This document shows positions 11,738 through 23,581 of a stretch of DNA of 64,000 bases, piece after piece. The number at the start of each line of letters is the position of its first letter. Position 1 is the first letter of the stretch. Made by a program: the position numbers and the translations under genes. The notes under the pieces were generated by a model. The model saw nothing but the letters and a program-made list of their open reading frames with translations, had not been told where the DNA came from and did not search any database. The stretch is from Cylindrobasidium torrendii FP15055 ss-10 (Eukaryota > Basidiomycota > Agaricomycetes > Agaricales > Physalacriaceae), in the NCBI GenBank assembly GCA_000934385.1, contig KN880523.1:25610-89609 (forward strand), read 5' to 3'.

Positions 11738-12979
11738 GACGGGAGGGGAGACTGGGTCGTCGAGAGTCCCTTGAGATAGTCAATGCTTTTATAGCACATC
11801 GGACCCAGTGGCTATCTTTGCGTTTCCACACTTCCTACTAGGGACCACATGCAGCACACACAGTAGGGATAAGGGCGAGGTCCATATCCCAGTCATATGT
11901 ATGCTGGGTATTTGATCGTCTCCCATATAGTGGCTCGCAGGACCAGGATGAGGGAATGCAGCAGGCCGCTTATGCCACGCTCGCGCGATAGTTGGTGAAT
12001 CTATGGCAAGGTAGTAGCAGAGTGGGCTTTCGAAGACCACCAGGACCACCAGAGAGACGCGATAAAAGAGAGAAGAGAAGAATGGCAGATACAGTGAGCT
12101 TCGGGAACTCGAAATGCAATGGAGGGGAAAGAGGTGACTTTTTGTTCCGCTCATGGCTTCCGAGGGTACCGTAGCAGGTGACCCGGCGAAGCATTAGGCA
12201 CATGTAGATACGTGCTCCGCCACATATCTTGGCAGCAGGGGTAAAGACGGCCAAGCGGTAAGATCTTCGGACTTTCTGGCGCTCAGAGCTCTTGGACTCT
12301 GTTGGACTGATTCCAGCCACACATAGGCTAGGGCTGCTCGAAGTGCTTCTACAATATCAACGAATTTTCAAGTCGGCGCCAATCATTTGAGCATGATACA
12401 CTGGATCGCGTCGAGCTCTGAAGAGCATTATTCCCATGGGATATGAATAAAATGACCAGATAAACCATGAAAGTAAACGATGGGCGGCAGAAGCAAAAGC
12501 TGGGTGATCGACATTCGGAACCCGGGCCGCTGATTGACGGCCGCTTTAGAAATTAATTATCTGGATTACATAAGGATATGCGCATGCTACAGGACAACGG
12601 ACGTGGACGACCTCCTTCGTAGGTCTCTTCACTGTCACCAACTGTGGCTTGCGTGCCCAACACGTGTACATAACCTCTTTAAGGCTTACAAGTTCAGCGC
12701 CCGAACTATTTCGGTCTGCGAGACCGTACGGATGATCGCTCCGGACAGGATACATACCGAAATCTTGATGTATCTTCTATCTGACTTTCACGATGTCCTT
12801 CTATTCGAACTTTGCGATATCGACACGATGCAATGTTTGTGCATTGTGTTTATTGCATTTGTGAAGCGCTGATAGCGAACAACAACCGTACGTAACTAAA
12901 CATTGGGAAGTGAAAAATCGTGAAGCAAACGCATATAATAATACAGGTCAATAACAGACCGGGCAGCACAACGACACAG
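11738..12979. other. Gap between OPT promoter and MFS 3' end
   Basis: A 1.24-kb stretch. The left part is the OPT promoter and leader. The short frames inside (for example at 12534-12872) have no recognisable motifs. I see no gene or transposon remnant. Confidence 0.5.
11786..11793 (-). promoter_or_regulatory. TATA box of the OPT gene
   Basis: TATAAAAG on the minus strand, 49 bp before the start codon of the OPT transporter. The match is perfect; the distance implies a short leader. Confidence 0.6.
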
Positions 12980-14837
12980 CTACGCCTTGGAATGCTCGAC
13001 ATGCTCTGTTTCTGTTTTCTCGCGTTCCGCGGTAATCAGGACGCCACGAGCTTTGCGCTCCGACTCGAGGGTCATGGCGAACTTGGAACGATCGCGGAAG
13101 TATGCACCGTTAAAGTAGAAGACATACACTGGGATGATAACAAGAATGCCAAGGCATCCCAGTATTGTCGTCGGCCATTCCAGCTTGAGGCGGTCGCCAA
13201 TGTTCTCGTAGACTACACAGAATAGTCAGAAAAGGAGCAACCACAGGGAAATACGATAGCGTACATGGGACAGAGTACATTGCAGCAATTCCAGCAAGGA
13301 AGTCGCGCGAGAACCCATTGCCACCTGTCGCAGACGCCGCGTAGGGACCATAGGCCGCAACCATGTAATCAATAGTTGCCATGTAAATCGCGAACTAGAG
13401 TCGAATGAGTATGCGAGCGCGAGGGAGACAAATCGGACGAACATTAGCAATTGCAATAAGCACAGAGAATATCATGGGTGCAATCCAATGAACCTGGGGC
13501 GGGCCCAAGCTGGTCCACGCAAAGCCGAACAGACCAATGGGTTCCAAAGGTGCCGCTGGAAATGGGTCAGCCTGGTTCGATGGAGGCAAGCCAATGGGAC
13601 GTACTCCATAATAACCAATACAAGCGGGCCTCTGGTACTAATGCCTCGGCGCCGCCACGCTGACGAATGCGATCAGTACAATGAAGTATGCGTATTGCCA
13701 ATCAATCAATACCTTCATTATGCCTCTTTGTCGTTGTAGGAATGGCATGAATGAGAAATACGCGATGAAGTATCCGACCAAAAGCGGGAGGAACGACAGG
13801 CCAATGGCGACTGTGCTGAAGTCCCATTGCTTGTACACAGGACCGTAGGACTCGAGGAATGTGAAGATCAAGGCGTCCGAGAAACCAGAGAGCAGTGACA
13901 AGCACAGGACGATTGGCTCGGTAAGGAACATGTAGAACGGACGCGTCCAGATCGAGAAGACCTTCTTGACTGTGAGGCCTTCATGGTTGAGTTCGTCGGG
14001 GCTGTATATATGTGTCTCGCCGTTTTTACGTCTTCTCCGTGCTTCCCGTGTGATGAGGACAGAGGCGCGCGTCTCGGGGACAAGGAAGAAATGGCAGATC
14101 TGCACAAATCCACCAAAGATGAGCTGCAGCCAGAAAACCCATCGCCAGTGCAGATACTCCTCGACGAATCCACCGACCACTGGTCCGACGACTGAACCGC
14201 CCACTGAAGACAGCACGATAAAGTTTACGGCGTACTGCTGACGATCCGCCTCCCACATATCGGCGACCATCCCCAATGTCACTGAACCACCCGCGGACGA
14301 CAGACCGCCGAGGAAGCGGCCGACGACGATGGTCCCAAAGTTCTGTGCGAACGCGCATGGTAATTGCCAAATGTTGACGAAGAACAGACTGAGCTGGAGA
14401 ACCGGCCACCGTCCGTACTCCTCACTCCAGGGTGCCCATAACTCGCAGCCGAATGCGTATGCAACGAGGAAGATCATCTGGCCAACGCGCGCAGCTTGAA
14501 GGCTGATATCGAACTCTTTGGAGAGGGCTACGACACCATTGCCGTAGATGGACGTATTGAGGTTCATCGAGACTTGGACAATGAAGATGACGCTGAGAAT
14601 GGTCCATTTCTTCCAGGTCGGAAAGCAAAACCCGAGCTTGCGGTAGCACTCCTCTTCGCTGAGCTCGATTTTGCCATCGGGGCGGGTAGATTTGCGAGTT
14701 GCGTGGGGCTCGATGTGTTCGGGCTCTGGACGTAGGCCGTGCTTCTCGTTGATAGACGGTGCGAGAGTCGAGGGCTCCGTGGGGACTGTCGCCTCGACGT
14801 GACTGTCGCTTGAGGTCGAGTCGTCTTTAACAACCAT
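12980..14837 (-). CDS. MFS transporter, DHA1 drug:H+ antiporter type
   Basis: Major facilitator superfamily transporter in the branch of fungal multidrug and polyamine exporters. The start ATG is at 14835-14837. About 75 hydrophilic residues precede the first helix (WTILSVIFIVQVSMNLN). Motifs visible are the loop 2-3 region (WAPWSEEYGRWPVLQ), GRFLGGLSSAGGSVTLGM, motif C in helix 5 (SVGGSVVGPVVGGFVEEY) and WRWVFWLQLIFGG. A 53-nt intron near 13720-13668 joins RQRGIMK to RGGAEALVPEARLYW; the next exon has PIGLFGFAWTS. The C-terminus is cytosolic (ITAEREKTETEHVEHSKA) and stops at 12980-12982. The order of about 12 helices is normal. Substrate is unknown. Confidence 0.9.
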
Positions 14838-14994
14838 CTATGAAATGAAAAACGAGGTTAGTGCGACACCAAAAAAAAGAGCACTGTCGACGTGCTTACG
14901 AGCGCTTGCACGACGTCGCGTCCGGGGAAAGGAAGTGTGGGGAAGTGGGGACTGTAGGTAAGAAGTCTGGCTGCTTCGTGAAGGAAGACCCGGG

Positions 14995-15002
14995 CTTTTA
15001 TA
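14995..15002 (-). promoter_or_regulatory. TATA box, probably of the MFS gene
   Basis: TATAAAAG on the minus strand, about 158 bp before the start codon of the MFS transporter. The position fits a leader of roughly 130 nt. Confidence 0.5.
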
Positions 15003-17619
15003 AACTCTCGGAGCACCTGGGGCAAGTCGGCCTGTTCAAAGGCAACAACAGTTTTGCCTCACTGGGGAGATTTATTTTTAGCCGACCGCTGATGAAGAAT
15101 TGCCGTCATCTGCAAAAGAAGCGAAAGTGACGCACTGGCAACTTGCAAACAGAGAGAGAGAGAGATACTCAGGCCAAGGTTACAGGATTGTCTGGGTGTA
15201 CTCGTAGATGATTAGCCTGCTGAGCACAGCGGCGGACACTCCAAAGCTCAGAGTACACTTTTTGACGATTTTACGCAGAGGGGATATGCATATCCAGTAA
15301 ATCTTGAGAAGGTTCGGTCTGAAGCGAAGAACCCCGGACAAAGTAGCGTGGCGCTAGAGAACTCATTCAGAACGTGGAATCAGAGAGAAAGGAACTGGGA
15401 AGGAACCCCTGGCAATCGAATCAAAATCAAATCTGTATGCTTCAGCGATAATTCGAACGCACTCATAACATGCGCTCACCAGCATAACGTCAAGACTGGG
15501 CTGGTCGAGAATGTGTTTTCGAGCTCTGTAGTACACTTCCAAGCTTGCCAAGGCCCGATAGGTCTCTGGACGTAGTTGCGACCATTGAGAGGTGTTTGTT
15601 GTCCATTGCAATGCGATTACTAGCTTCATCTCTGAAAGTGGACTCGGCCTCGCAATGCCCCGGCCCATCTCTCGCCGCAAGGCCAGCCGGGATGGTGACC
15701 GCTGCGCGGCATATCGTAGACTCCAAAACTCCATGTGGCTGCTGCAGCAAAGTGCTCTCGATTCTCGAAGTCCCCCGGCGCGTCCCAAAAGGGCCTTACC
15801 GCGCGGGCGATGGGCGGGCTGGCATGTGCATGACCGGGGAGGAATATATTGAACCTTCCTGTAAAACACAAAAGCCCGACTCTGCGAAATGGAGGTACAG
15901 GAGTTGGCTCGCAATGCCGCATGCCACTGGCAGCCAAGTACTCCAATGGGCCACCTTCATGCGCCAGAGTCTCAGAGTGACGGATCAAACTTGATGCAGC
16001 TAAAATGTGAGGCATGCAAGGCTGCCAAAGCCGTCGAAGCTCCTTTAATCTTTGGGCGTAACATGCAAGAAAGGCCTGAGAAAGGCTGAGGCAGTTGCCG
16101 TCCTATTAGCATCGGACCGGTTTGGGCACGCGGGATCTCGGCACGACAATCCAATAAGGTTAACTGGCATCGACGACCGTGAGATATCGATGCAGTAGAG
16201 CTTCGACTTGTAACCAGCTGAAGGTTAGCCAGCTGGTTAACACGCGACCTCATAAGTACTAGTAAACTGTCGGTCATATTAGGAGCGCTAGCCTGGGTGA
16301 CTCTGAGTACAACGCTCAGTATAGAGATCTGCAGATATGTACATACTACATAATAGACCTATGGCAGCGCGACGCGTTTCGTGCGCTCCATCTTCAAATG
16401 GCTTGGCAGAAGTAGGCGATATATGACCTCGGCGACCACTACCGCCTTCGACCGACTGGCTACTCGCAGTCTCACGTCTGCTGCAATGATGTTGGCAAGA
16501 AGATGGTGTCCTCTCCTTCTCAAACCCTCGGAAGCAAGCGTGGATGTCATCATGGCTCTAATGAAGCATACTAGTGAGGATACCTGGTATTAACCCTGGA
16601 TTTGAAAACACACTACTTATCCGCTTGAAGAGGAGAGTTCTTCTCGAACCCCAGTCAAGTATCGGTCAAGTATGCGTACCTTAATATTAATCATCCATTG
16701 TAAAAATTTCCGATGAATTTTCTCATTGAAACGATATCGCATGTCCAATGCGGGGAAACCCGAGGCTACTAGTATCTCCAACTTCCCAAGATGCCTCAGC
16801 CAGTAAGAACTATACTCAAGTACTCCTTCGCGGTGTCTGAACTCCCAGGGAAATCGTAGGTTGGAGTGGGTTGCTGGTTGAGAACTCTGATGGGCATCAT
16901 ACCGGGGTCCATCCATTCGAGGGATGTCTAGTCAACTGAAATCGTACTTAGTACTAGTGGCTCCGGCGTGAATATATGCAGATGCCCCCTGCCACTGCAA
17001 GAAAGCTCGCTATCGGATTGCAAGTGGTGTGAGGATATGTAACGGCTGTACAATCAAACAGATCGTGGAAGGATTGATGCTGTCACGTGACCGTGTTTAA
17101 GTCCCATGCTGAGTCTGCCCATTAAGATCTTGGAGTTGAATCAACTAGAGCTTGCATGTAGGTCAGCCTCCTGCTTTTTCTCATCTACGTTCCCTTGATG
17201 GCAGGAACATCGGCCTCGTCTACTAACCAACAATGATTGTCGTGCCCGTGAGCGTACGTATACACCATAAACCGATACCGCTTGTAAGAGTTTGCGAACA
17301 CTCGAGCTTTCAAAGCCTCGCTCAGTAGACATCTCATATACATAGGCAAAGTTCACGCTTTAGCATGATGGAATCTCTTTTGGGAGTGGGAATGTCAGTG
17401 GCGCCGTCAATAATGTCGGGGTATGTTCGCTCTCCATGGGTGTTCGACTCTCATGGCAGTGGGACTTCCGACTTGGAGTCGAACGAGCTCATATTTGCGC
17501 CAGAACCAAACCTACAATGCAACTTGGGTGATTACGTAACGGATGCTCTCATTTCCTGTGGTCTCAAGTATGCCTCCGCGGAAAGGCGTGTATTTCATCT
17601 GGGGTGTCGCGTAGCGCGT

Positions 17620-17631
17620 CGCGTCGACGCG
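17620..17631. repeat. 12-bp CpG palindrome CGCGTCGACGCG
   Basis: Perfect palindrome inside a CpG-rich patch (17605-17645) that also carries ACGCGT (17627-17632) and GATCGATC-like sequence. No function is shown. Related GACGCG motifs lie upstream of the AP endonuclease and OTU1 genes. Confidence 0.5.
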
Positions 17632-18162
17632 TCTGTCGATCGATCGCTTTCTCCATTCTAACTCGAGATACATGAGGATACTTAGTTCAGGATGTTTGGT
17701 TGGTTTTCGGATACGGTGAACCTGATTGTTAGAAGTAGACCCTGAATATGACTCTGCGTTTATTCCAGCCTGAAAGAGGCGAATTTGGACGACTTGTAAC
17801 CAATCCATAAGTGGGAGGAGTTTGAGAAAGTAGAGCCTACAAGCAATGGTCTCGTCTTGGTCTACTCGTTTGGCCACTGGCAGCACAAAACCGGGCTTGG
17901 TCAGGTTGATTTCCAGGTCCATCAAAAAAGAAGGATCGGAAGAGTTGCCGGTTGGCTTTCTCCCTCTCTCCCACGAAAGGCAAGCCCACGAGGCCGTTCC
18001 AACACGAGGCTCGCGCGTTCACAGTCCGCTGCTATCGTCGCTGTCGTCGTCGTCGTCACCGTTCTTGACCGACAGCCTTTGTGGTTCTCTACGGCACAAT
18101 TTAGTTCGAACGTGCCATAGCCAACAAAAAAACCATAAAATTCAATACGCGACACCCAGCCC

Positions 18163-21100
18163 ATGGATCTACTACGCTTTCTCTCGCGCTCATCGCGTCA
18201 GGCTCCAGAGGAATCGCGCCCGGCAAGCCCGGCCGGTGTCGAGACGGACGGCACCAACGCGCATTCATCCCCGTCGTCACCCAGGCGTATGGATTCGGAG
18301 GGATATCCATCTTGGCTTCCGGAACGACCACCGCCACCGGCGCCTGCTTCAACATTCCAGTCGTCGACTGCAGTACTGCCCGCGGATCTGCCTGCGACGC
18401 CAGGACCATCGTCGCCCCCGGTCGTTGGTGGCCGGAAAGCGACGCCACGGTCCGTGCGAATCGTCAGTCTTCCGGACTCGACAGCCCTCGGCGGCGAAGA
18501 GAGACGCGTCCCTACAGACCACACACGCGTCCCCAGCAATAATGCCCTCCATCAACGACTTTGGTCGCGCGCTACCGGCGCAGCGGCCTCTCCAACGCTA
18601 CTCAATGACCCTTACGCAGGCAGGTTTATCAAGCCCCGTTTCAACTCTACCGCCCTCCGTTTGGACTACATCCGTTCAGAGTCCATTCTTGTGCGCACCT
18701 ACTTCTGGGTATTCCGCCTCTTCATATTTGCCCATCTTCCCATACAAACCTACTTTGACTTCAATGCTGTCTTTATGCTTATCGAGTGCGTGTCAATCCA
18801 CCAAAGTTTCCGCTCGTACTGATGAATTGAATAGCGTAGCGCTCTATCCGACACCCCAGGCGCCCGGCGTTTCGGGTTCTGGTCGCAGCTGGTCGCTTGC
18901 TGCTGCTGCATATCTATTCTGCTGGTTCACGCAAATATTTGGCGTCTTCATGATCTACGAGCTTGTCTACTCCTTCGCCCGTCGCTGGCGCATTCGCCGC
19001 CCAGCGATCTACCCTATCTACACCTCAAGTCCCGCCTTCAACTTTGTGTGCGTTTCATCGTATAGCAAGTTCTGTTTCCTCCAGAATCTCCGACTGGCTG
19101 CATGGAGGAGCAGTATGCGCGATGGGCTCGCAGAGACGTTTTGGTACTATGCGCAGAATCTGCCGACAGTCAGCTTGCTTTTGCCTCGCGCAGGATTGTG
19201 TCTTGCGCTGCTCTTGACATTCTGGAACCCTCAAGCCGGCGGTGTCGCCCAAGCGGACAGTGGGCTCGGCTCCAGGGACGGGACTTTTTTCCATGACGAC
19301 GGCAGCCTCACAGGGTACTCAAAAGGCGTACTAGTCACAAACGTTGCTTGGATCTTCTGGCGCGCACTAGTCCTGGTCTACAGTTGGTATGCCTCCCGTC
19401 GTCATTGTTTTGCGTATACTAAGTTACCACGCTATAGGATTGGCCTCTGGGTCCTAAGCGAACAATGTTGTGCTGGCATCTGCGGCCCTCGATACCGATG
19501 GGAGGAAGACGACTTTGAGAAAGCGATGGCGTCGCGCAAGGATTTCATGGATGACGATGACAAGTCCGAGTTGTTGTGGAACTGGCGAGAATGCACCAAG
19601 GAGCGCATTCAAGAGTTGTTCGACTTCTGCTTGATAACTACGAAGTATGGGCTCACTAGGGCATCGGAGGCCGGTTCAGAGGATCAGCGGATAGCCGAGC
19701 AGGTCATGGCTGCGGTGGGTTTGGGTCCCCACGCCCACCTCACCCAGGCAGCGAAACGTTCTGTGCTAGCAGATGACTTCTTCAGAAGACCTCCATCTGA
19801 AGAGCCTGGGCCTTCACGTGACGCACACATTGGTCCCCAGAAGGGCGCGCCGATATCTGCTCTTCCTTACCCATTCGTGACCAAAGGCACGGCCCAAGTC
19901 TCTTCGGATGAGGAGCGGGTGCCGTTCCCGCCATCACCATCTCTGCCAGAAGAAGAGAAGACGAGTGATGAAAAGGCCACCACGAACACTGACGATGATG
20001 ATTTGGACGAAGACGATGAGGATGCTGAAGAGGAGCGGATGGCTGCGACTACCAGCCCGGAGCCATCTTCTGGACATGCATCTGGGTCGATGTCGAGTCT
20101 TGGCGCCCCCGTCAACTCGCGTTACCCTTTCCAATTCCGCCGACCGACGCGCGGTACATCCGGGGCGTCCAGCAGCTCTCCTGGCTCGCATATGACGCCG
20201 CACTCGTCGAATGGCCGGTCTTTGCAGTCGCGGATCTCCCAGGCAACATCGGCTACAAACAGAGAATCGACCGACTCGCATTCCCCCCGGTCGCATTACA
20301 CAACTTCCGAGTCTGCTAGTGTCAGCCCGTCAAGTGTCGGTGGAATTCCCATGCCTCCTCGTCACCCCAATCGGCCCAGGGCGGGCACTGTGCCCCATTC
20401 ACCAGCGCCGTCCACACCCAGTCCCGTTCCAGTCAACTTCCCTCGAGGAGGTAATGCACGCCGCCATGCACGGGACAGAACACGGACAGACAGTGGATTA
20501 CCCCGCAATGCTACCCAATTGCCCATCGGGCTCGAGGTTGACGATAGTGGGGATTTCGAGTCTGAAGAAGGCGGCGGAGATGACATTGGTCTTTTGTCGG
20601 CACGGACGTCGCCACGCTCGTCTGGTCTTAGCCCACGACCATCGTTTGTGCATCGGAGCAGGACGACGACAGGATCATCCTCGTCGCCGCATGGCTCTCG
20701 CAGCAACTCTCAATCAGGCTCATCGTCTAGCGGCGCGCGCTCTCGGGTTGAATCTGCCAGGCAGCGCGCGCAGTCGTTCGTTGCGTCGGCGTCAAGGAGC
20801 AGCTTGGAGCTCGTGCGCCCACGGTCAAGGTCGATGGTTAGGCTTGAAGACGAACATCATTCGTCGGGTCATTCCAGGTCGGGCAGTGGGTCTGGCAGTG
20901 GTGAAAACTGGACCTTTGGGCACCCTGCGGCATGGATGAGGGGATCGACAGACCGCAGAGATCAACCGTCGCCAGTGCAAGAAGAAGCCAGGCGCCGGGG
21001 ACCGCCATCCCCTGTGCAAGAGGAGACCAGGTGGAGGGGACAGCCGTCGCCGGTACAAGAGCGCCGTGAATCAGAGCTTAGGGAGGAGGCTGCTGAAGAA

Positions 21101-21490
21101 GAGGAAGAGGAGATGTCAGACTACGGTGATGATGATGATGAAGAAGAGATGGACATGACCACACAGATTCCTGCCGTCGTCCGTGCATCAGACTCGGATA
21201 CTTCGCTAGCTGCCAGCACAGTGGCGTCAAGGAGGACTGCACACCCCGATGAGGATGTACCACCGGTCCCCCAGGTCTTCACCCCTCAGCGTCAACCCAG
21301 CGATGGCTCGTTCAGCACGCATCCCGATATCAGCACTGCCAACCCCTCATTCATCACCGCTGCACCCACTGTCGAAGGCGAAACCAACACGGACGACAGC
21401 GTACGCACCGTACCAAGTTACATGCCGATGGATGCCCATTTCCGTGCCGGTCCTCACCACCCAGGCGGTCCCAGCTGGGGCCCAGTTTAG
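18163..21490 (+). CDS. Large membrane protein with disordered Ser/Pro/acidic tail, function unknown
   Basis: I do not recognise a named family. The start ATG at 18163 opens a Pro/Ser-rich N-terminus of about 170 residues. Hydrophobic segments follow: TYFWVFRLFIFAHLPIQTY, SLAAAAYLFCWFTQIFGVF, LPRAGLCLALLLTFW and TNVAWIFWRALVLVYSW. The intron 18786-18834 is clear (it changes frame, branch TACTGAT). A second, 19387-19437, is 51 nt and in frame, so its removal is inferred from its GTATGC...TATAG ends. A 39-nt piece near 19046-19084 could be a third. The C-terminal half (about 600 residues) is low in complexity: acidic runs near 19990 and 21110, Ser/Pro/Arg-rich blocks, and repeated QPSPVQE units near 20965-21060. 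This suggests a membrane protein with a long disordered cytosolic tail. Confidence 0.75.
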
Positions 21491-21979
21491 TGTATGTACT
21501 ACTTACCGCGCCATCTCACTTTATTACTGACTTATTAGTTGTATTTACTTCCGTATTGATTTTTCCCCCATCTTCCTGATTTTCTAGTTGATCTATACAT
21601 GGAGTGCCCTTTTCCCATCTCTCTTGGATACATCTTCACACGCCAGCATTACCCTACACCCGTACGACCCCATACCTACTACTTAACTAGCTCGAGATGC
21701 TAACGACCGACTTAGTTAGACGTTGTAACGCGCAATGCTGCAGGTATCTGCCGATGTATCTCGTTGTCAGATCTGTACATACTCTATCTCATGAATCCCA
21801 TTTTTGATGCATTTGTTATGCATCTTGCGCTCTACGAGCCTTTCTCACCGTGGGACGTAAGTGTGTACGGATGGCTGGAGATTAAAAGCGTCGGTATGGT
21901 ATTTCTGATTTTACAGAGTCCTCATAGGTATGTATCGTACATATTGTACAAAAGTATCAACAATCCATCTGTCCGTTCT
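21491..21979. other. Convergent 3' flanks
   Basis: Gap between the membrane protein gene and the converging endonuclease/phosphatase-fold gene. No gene is visible in it. Confidence 0.5.
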
Positions 21980-22945
21980 TTATTGTGTCTGCGTACTGAC
22001 AACATCTGCAGCTAAACCAAAGTGGTCACTAACCCAGTCTGCTTCATGCCGCAGACCGATTCCAATACGCCTCACATTTGTTACTCTAAAGAGGGCCTGT
22101 GGGTAGTGACACACGATACGATCCATGCGGGAGTTGGGGAATCTGGCTTCCTCGGGACCATCGTGTCGTTGATCTCCCCATGTATGCCCTGTCTCCCTGC
22201 ACTCTTCGCCAGCATCTACCAATCCCCGCTCATACACCCTCTCGTCCCAGTCCGAATCGATGGCATTCAGGTCTCCCGCAACGAACCCGCCCGCTGGATT
22301 GTCTTTCAAGCGCTTCGCACACTCAAAGAGCTGGCGAAAACGATGATATTTGTTCGTGGGCCCTGCGAGCGACTCCAAGTGAGAGTTGATGATACGGAGG
22401 GTGTAGTTGCGCATGCGCACGTCGATTTCGATTGCGGACCTCTCCTGCTGGGTAGCGCCGTAGTGGAGGATGTGAGCGCCAAAAATCGGGATGCTCTTGT
22501 GCACTAACGTGACATTGCCATAGTTGTAGTGTGGGCCAGGCCATTTCGATGGGTCAATTGGGGTAACATAGAAATACTGGCGGACCCAGTCAGTCTCTAA
22601 GAGTGCGGACAAACCAGCTGGGGTGATTTCCTGGAGAAGAATACAAGTAGGCCCAGGTGATTCGTCGCCGCAGTCGAGTACCATGAACTGGAGGGATCTG
22701 AGCGCCGTGAGAAGGCGGTTAGATTGGTCCTCAAATTTGTTGAAATCCAGATTCCAGGTAATCAGACGCAAATGGTCTGGGGGTCGTGTATGGCGTCCTC
22801 CCCAGAGACCCTCGTTTGGATCTGAGGATATGACAACATGTTTCCACTTATGATGACTTGGCCGCCAGCGATGAACATGAAGCGTTTTCTTGATCGTTGA
22901 GTCCTGGGCAATGGTAGAGCTCAAGATAGAGGCCTGGTCTCCCAT
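21980..22945 (-). CDS. Endonuclease/exonuclease/phosphatase-fold protein, TDP2-like
   Basis: Metal-dependent phosphoesterase of the endonuclease/exonuclease/phosphatase superfamily. Motifs in order: ITWNLDF (the conserved Asn), LLQEITP (catalytic Glu), INSHLESLAG, GDLNAIDSDW and the terminal SDHFG. The motif set resembles tyrosyl-DNA phosphodiesterase 2 and related proteins, but the substrate is not determined; a phosphatase or RNA-directed role is possible. The frame is free of introns. The chosen start is the ATG at 22943-22945 (MGDQASILSSTIAQD), giving 321 residues. The frame stays open up to about 23164, so a longer N-terminus is not excluded. It ends at TAA 21980-21982. Confidence 0.8.
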   Translation of the reverse strand: MGDQASILSSTIAQDSTIKKTLHVHRWRPSHHKWKHVVISSDPNEGLWGGRHTRPPDHLRLITWNLDFNKFEDQSNRLLTALRSLQFMVLDCGDESPGPTCILLQEITPAGLSALLETDWVRQYFYVTPIDPSKWPGPHYNYGNVTLVHKSIPIFGAHILHYGATQQERSAIEIDVRMRNYTLRIINSHLESLAGPTNKYHRFRQLFECAKRLKDNPAGGFVAGDLNAIDSDWDERVYERGLVDAGEECRETGHTWGDQRHDGPEEARFPNSRMDRIVCHYPQALFRVTNVRRIGIGLRHEADWVSDHFGLAADVVSTQTQ

Positions 22946-23581
22946 GTTGACACAGATGAAAAGATGGTAGAGAGTGTATAAGCAGCAGTGCCACAAGGGA
23001 TCGCTGCAGACAGTGAGCATGGTCGCCACAACCTTGAGTAAAAAAAATGCGCACATGATTGAGGCCACAGAGGACGGTGTCGGACTTGATGTGTGTGGGT
23101 GTTGGCAGAGACCTGGCGGAGACGTCGAAATTGGATTCGTGGGATGATGGACGTCGGATAACAACGAGGACTGTCACACAATCAGGTTAGCTGTGAAGCA
23201 CGCGGCGGGAACGCATCGTGACGAGCTAAACTCAAAGCCAAGACAAAAAGGGAAGTAAGGTGGGAAAGCTTCCCACGAAAAATAATAGCAAAAATGATAC
23301 ATAAGTATTAAAATGTGTAGGTAGGGTCTGACGCTCGCGTAGCCATTGCTATAGCCTGCATGCTCTATTCCCATCCACTTCCTCTCCGCTAACCTGAATC
23401 GCCTATGTCCACGTATTCGAATAGTATTCGATGTGAGCATGGCACTGTCTAAGAGGTCGCAGTAGTGAAGAAAACGTTGCCGGGAAAAAGATGAAATTTA
23501 TACTCACCGATCGCTTGGTCATGCTTTGTCATCGACACACTAAATAACGCTTATCAGATATGCCATCCTTGGCTGATAACC
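22946..23581. other. Divergent promoter region, TDP2-like / TAH18
   Basis: A 636-bp gap between two divergent genes. It should hold both promoters and leaders. No TATA box stands out and no further gene is seen. Confidence 0.5.

Larger units (their letters stand above)
14838..18162. other. Gene-poor 3.3-kb intergenic stretch
   Basis: The largest gap in the window. The left end is the MFS promoter and the right end is the leader of the membrane protein at 18163. In between are only short frames without motifs (for example 15363-15914 minus and 17512-17922 minus), a GA-rich run near 15155-15170 and a CpG-rich patch at 17605-17645. I cannot support a protein or RNA gene. Confidence 0.5.

Noticed and set aside
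12534..12872. Plus-strand frame of 112 codons
   Set aside because: No motif, no good start context, and no splice partners found.
15363..15914. Minus-strand frame of 183 codons in the large gap
   Set aside because: No recognisable motif, overlapping frames on both strands, no promoter evidence. It may be chance.
17512..17922. Minus-strand frame of about 136 codons upstream of the membrane protein gene
   Set aside because: No family features and no conserved-looking segments; likely non-coding.
17846..18162. Upstream extension of the frame that runs to 21490, giving 1214 codons
   Set aside because: The frame before 18785 is not the coding one. The real N-terminal exon starts at the ATG 18163 in another frame and joins through the intron 18786-18834.
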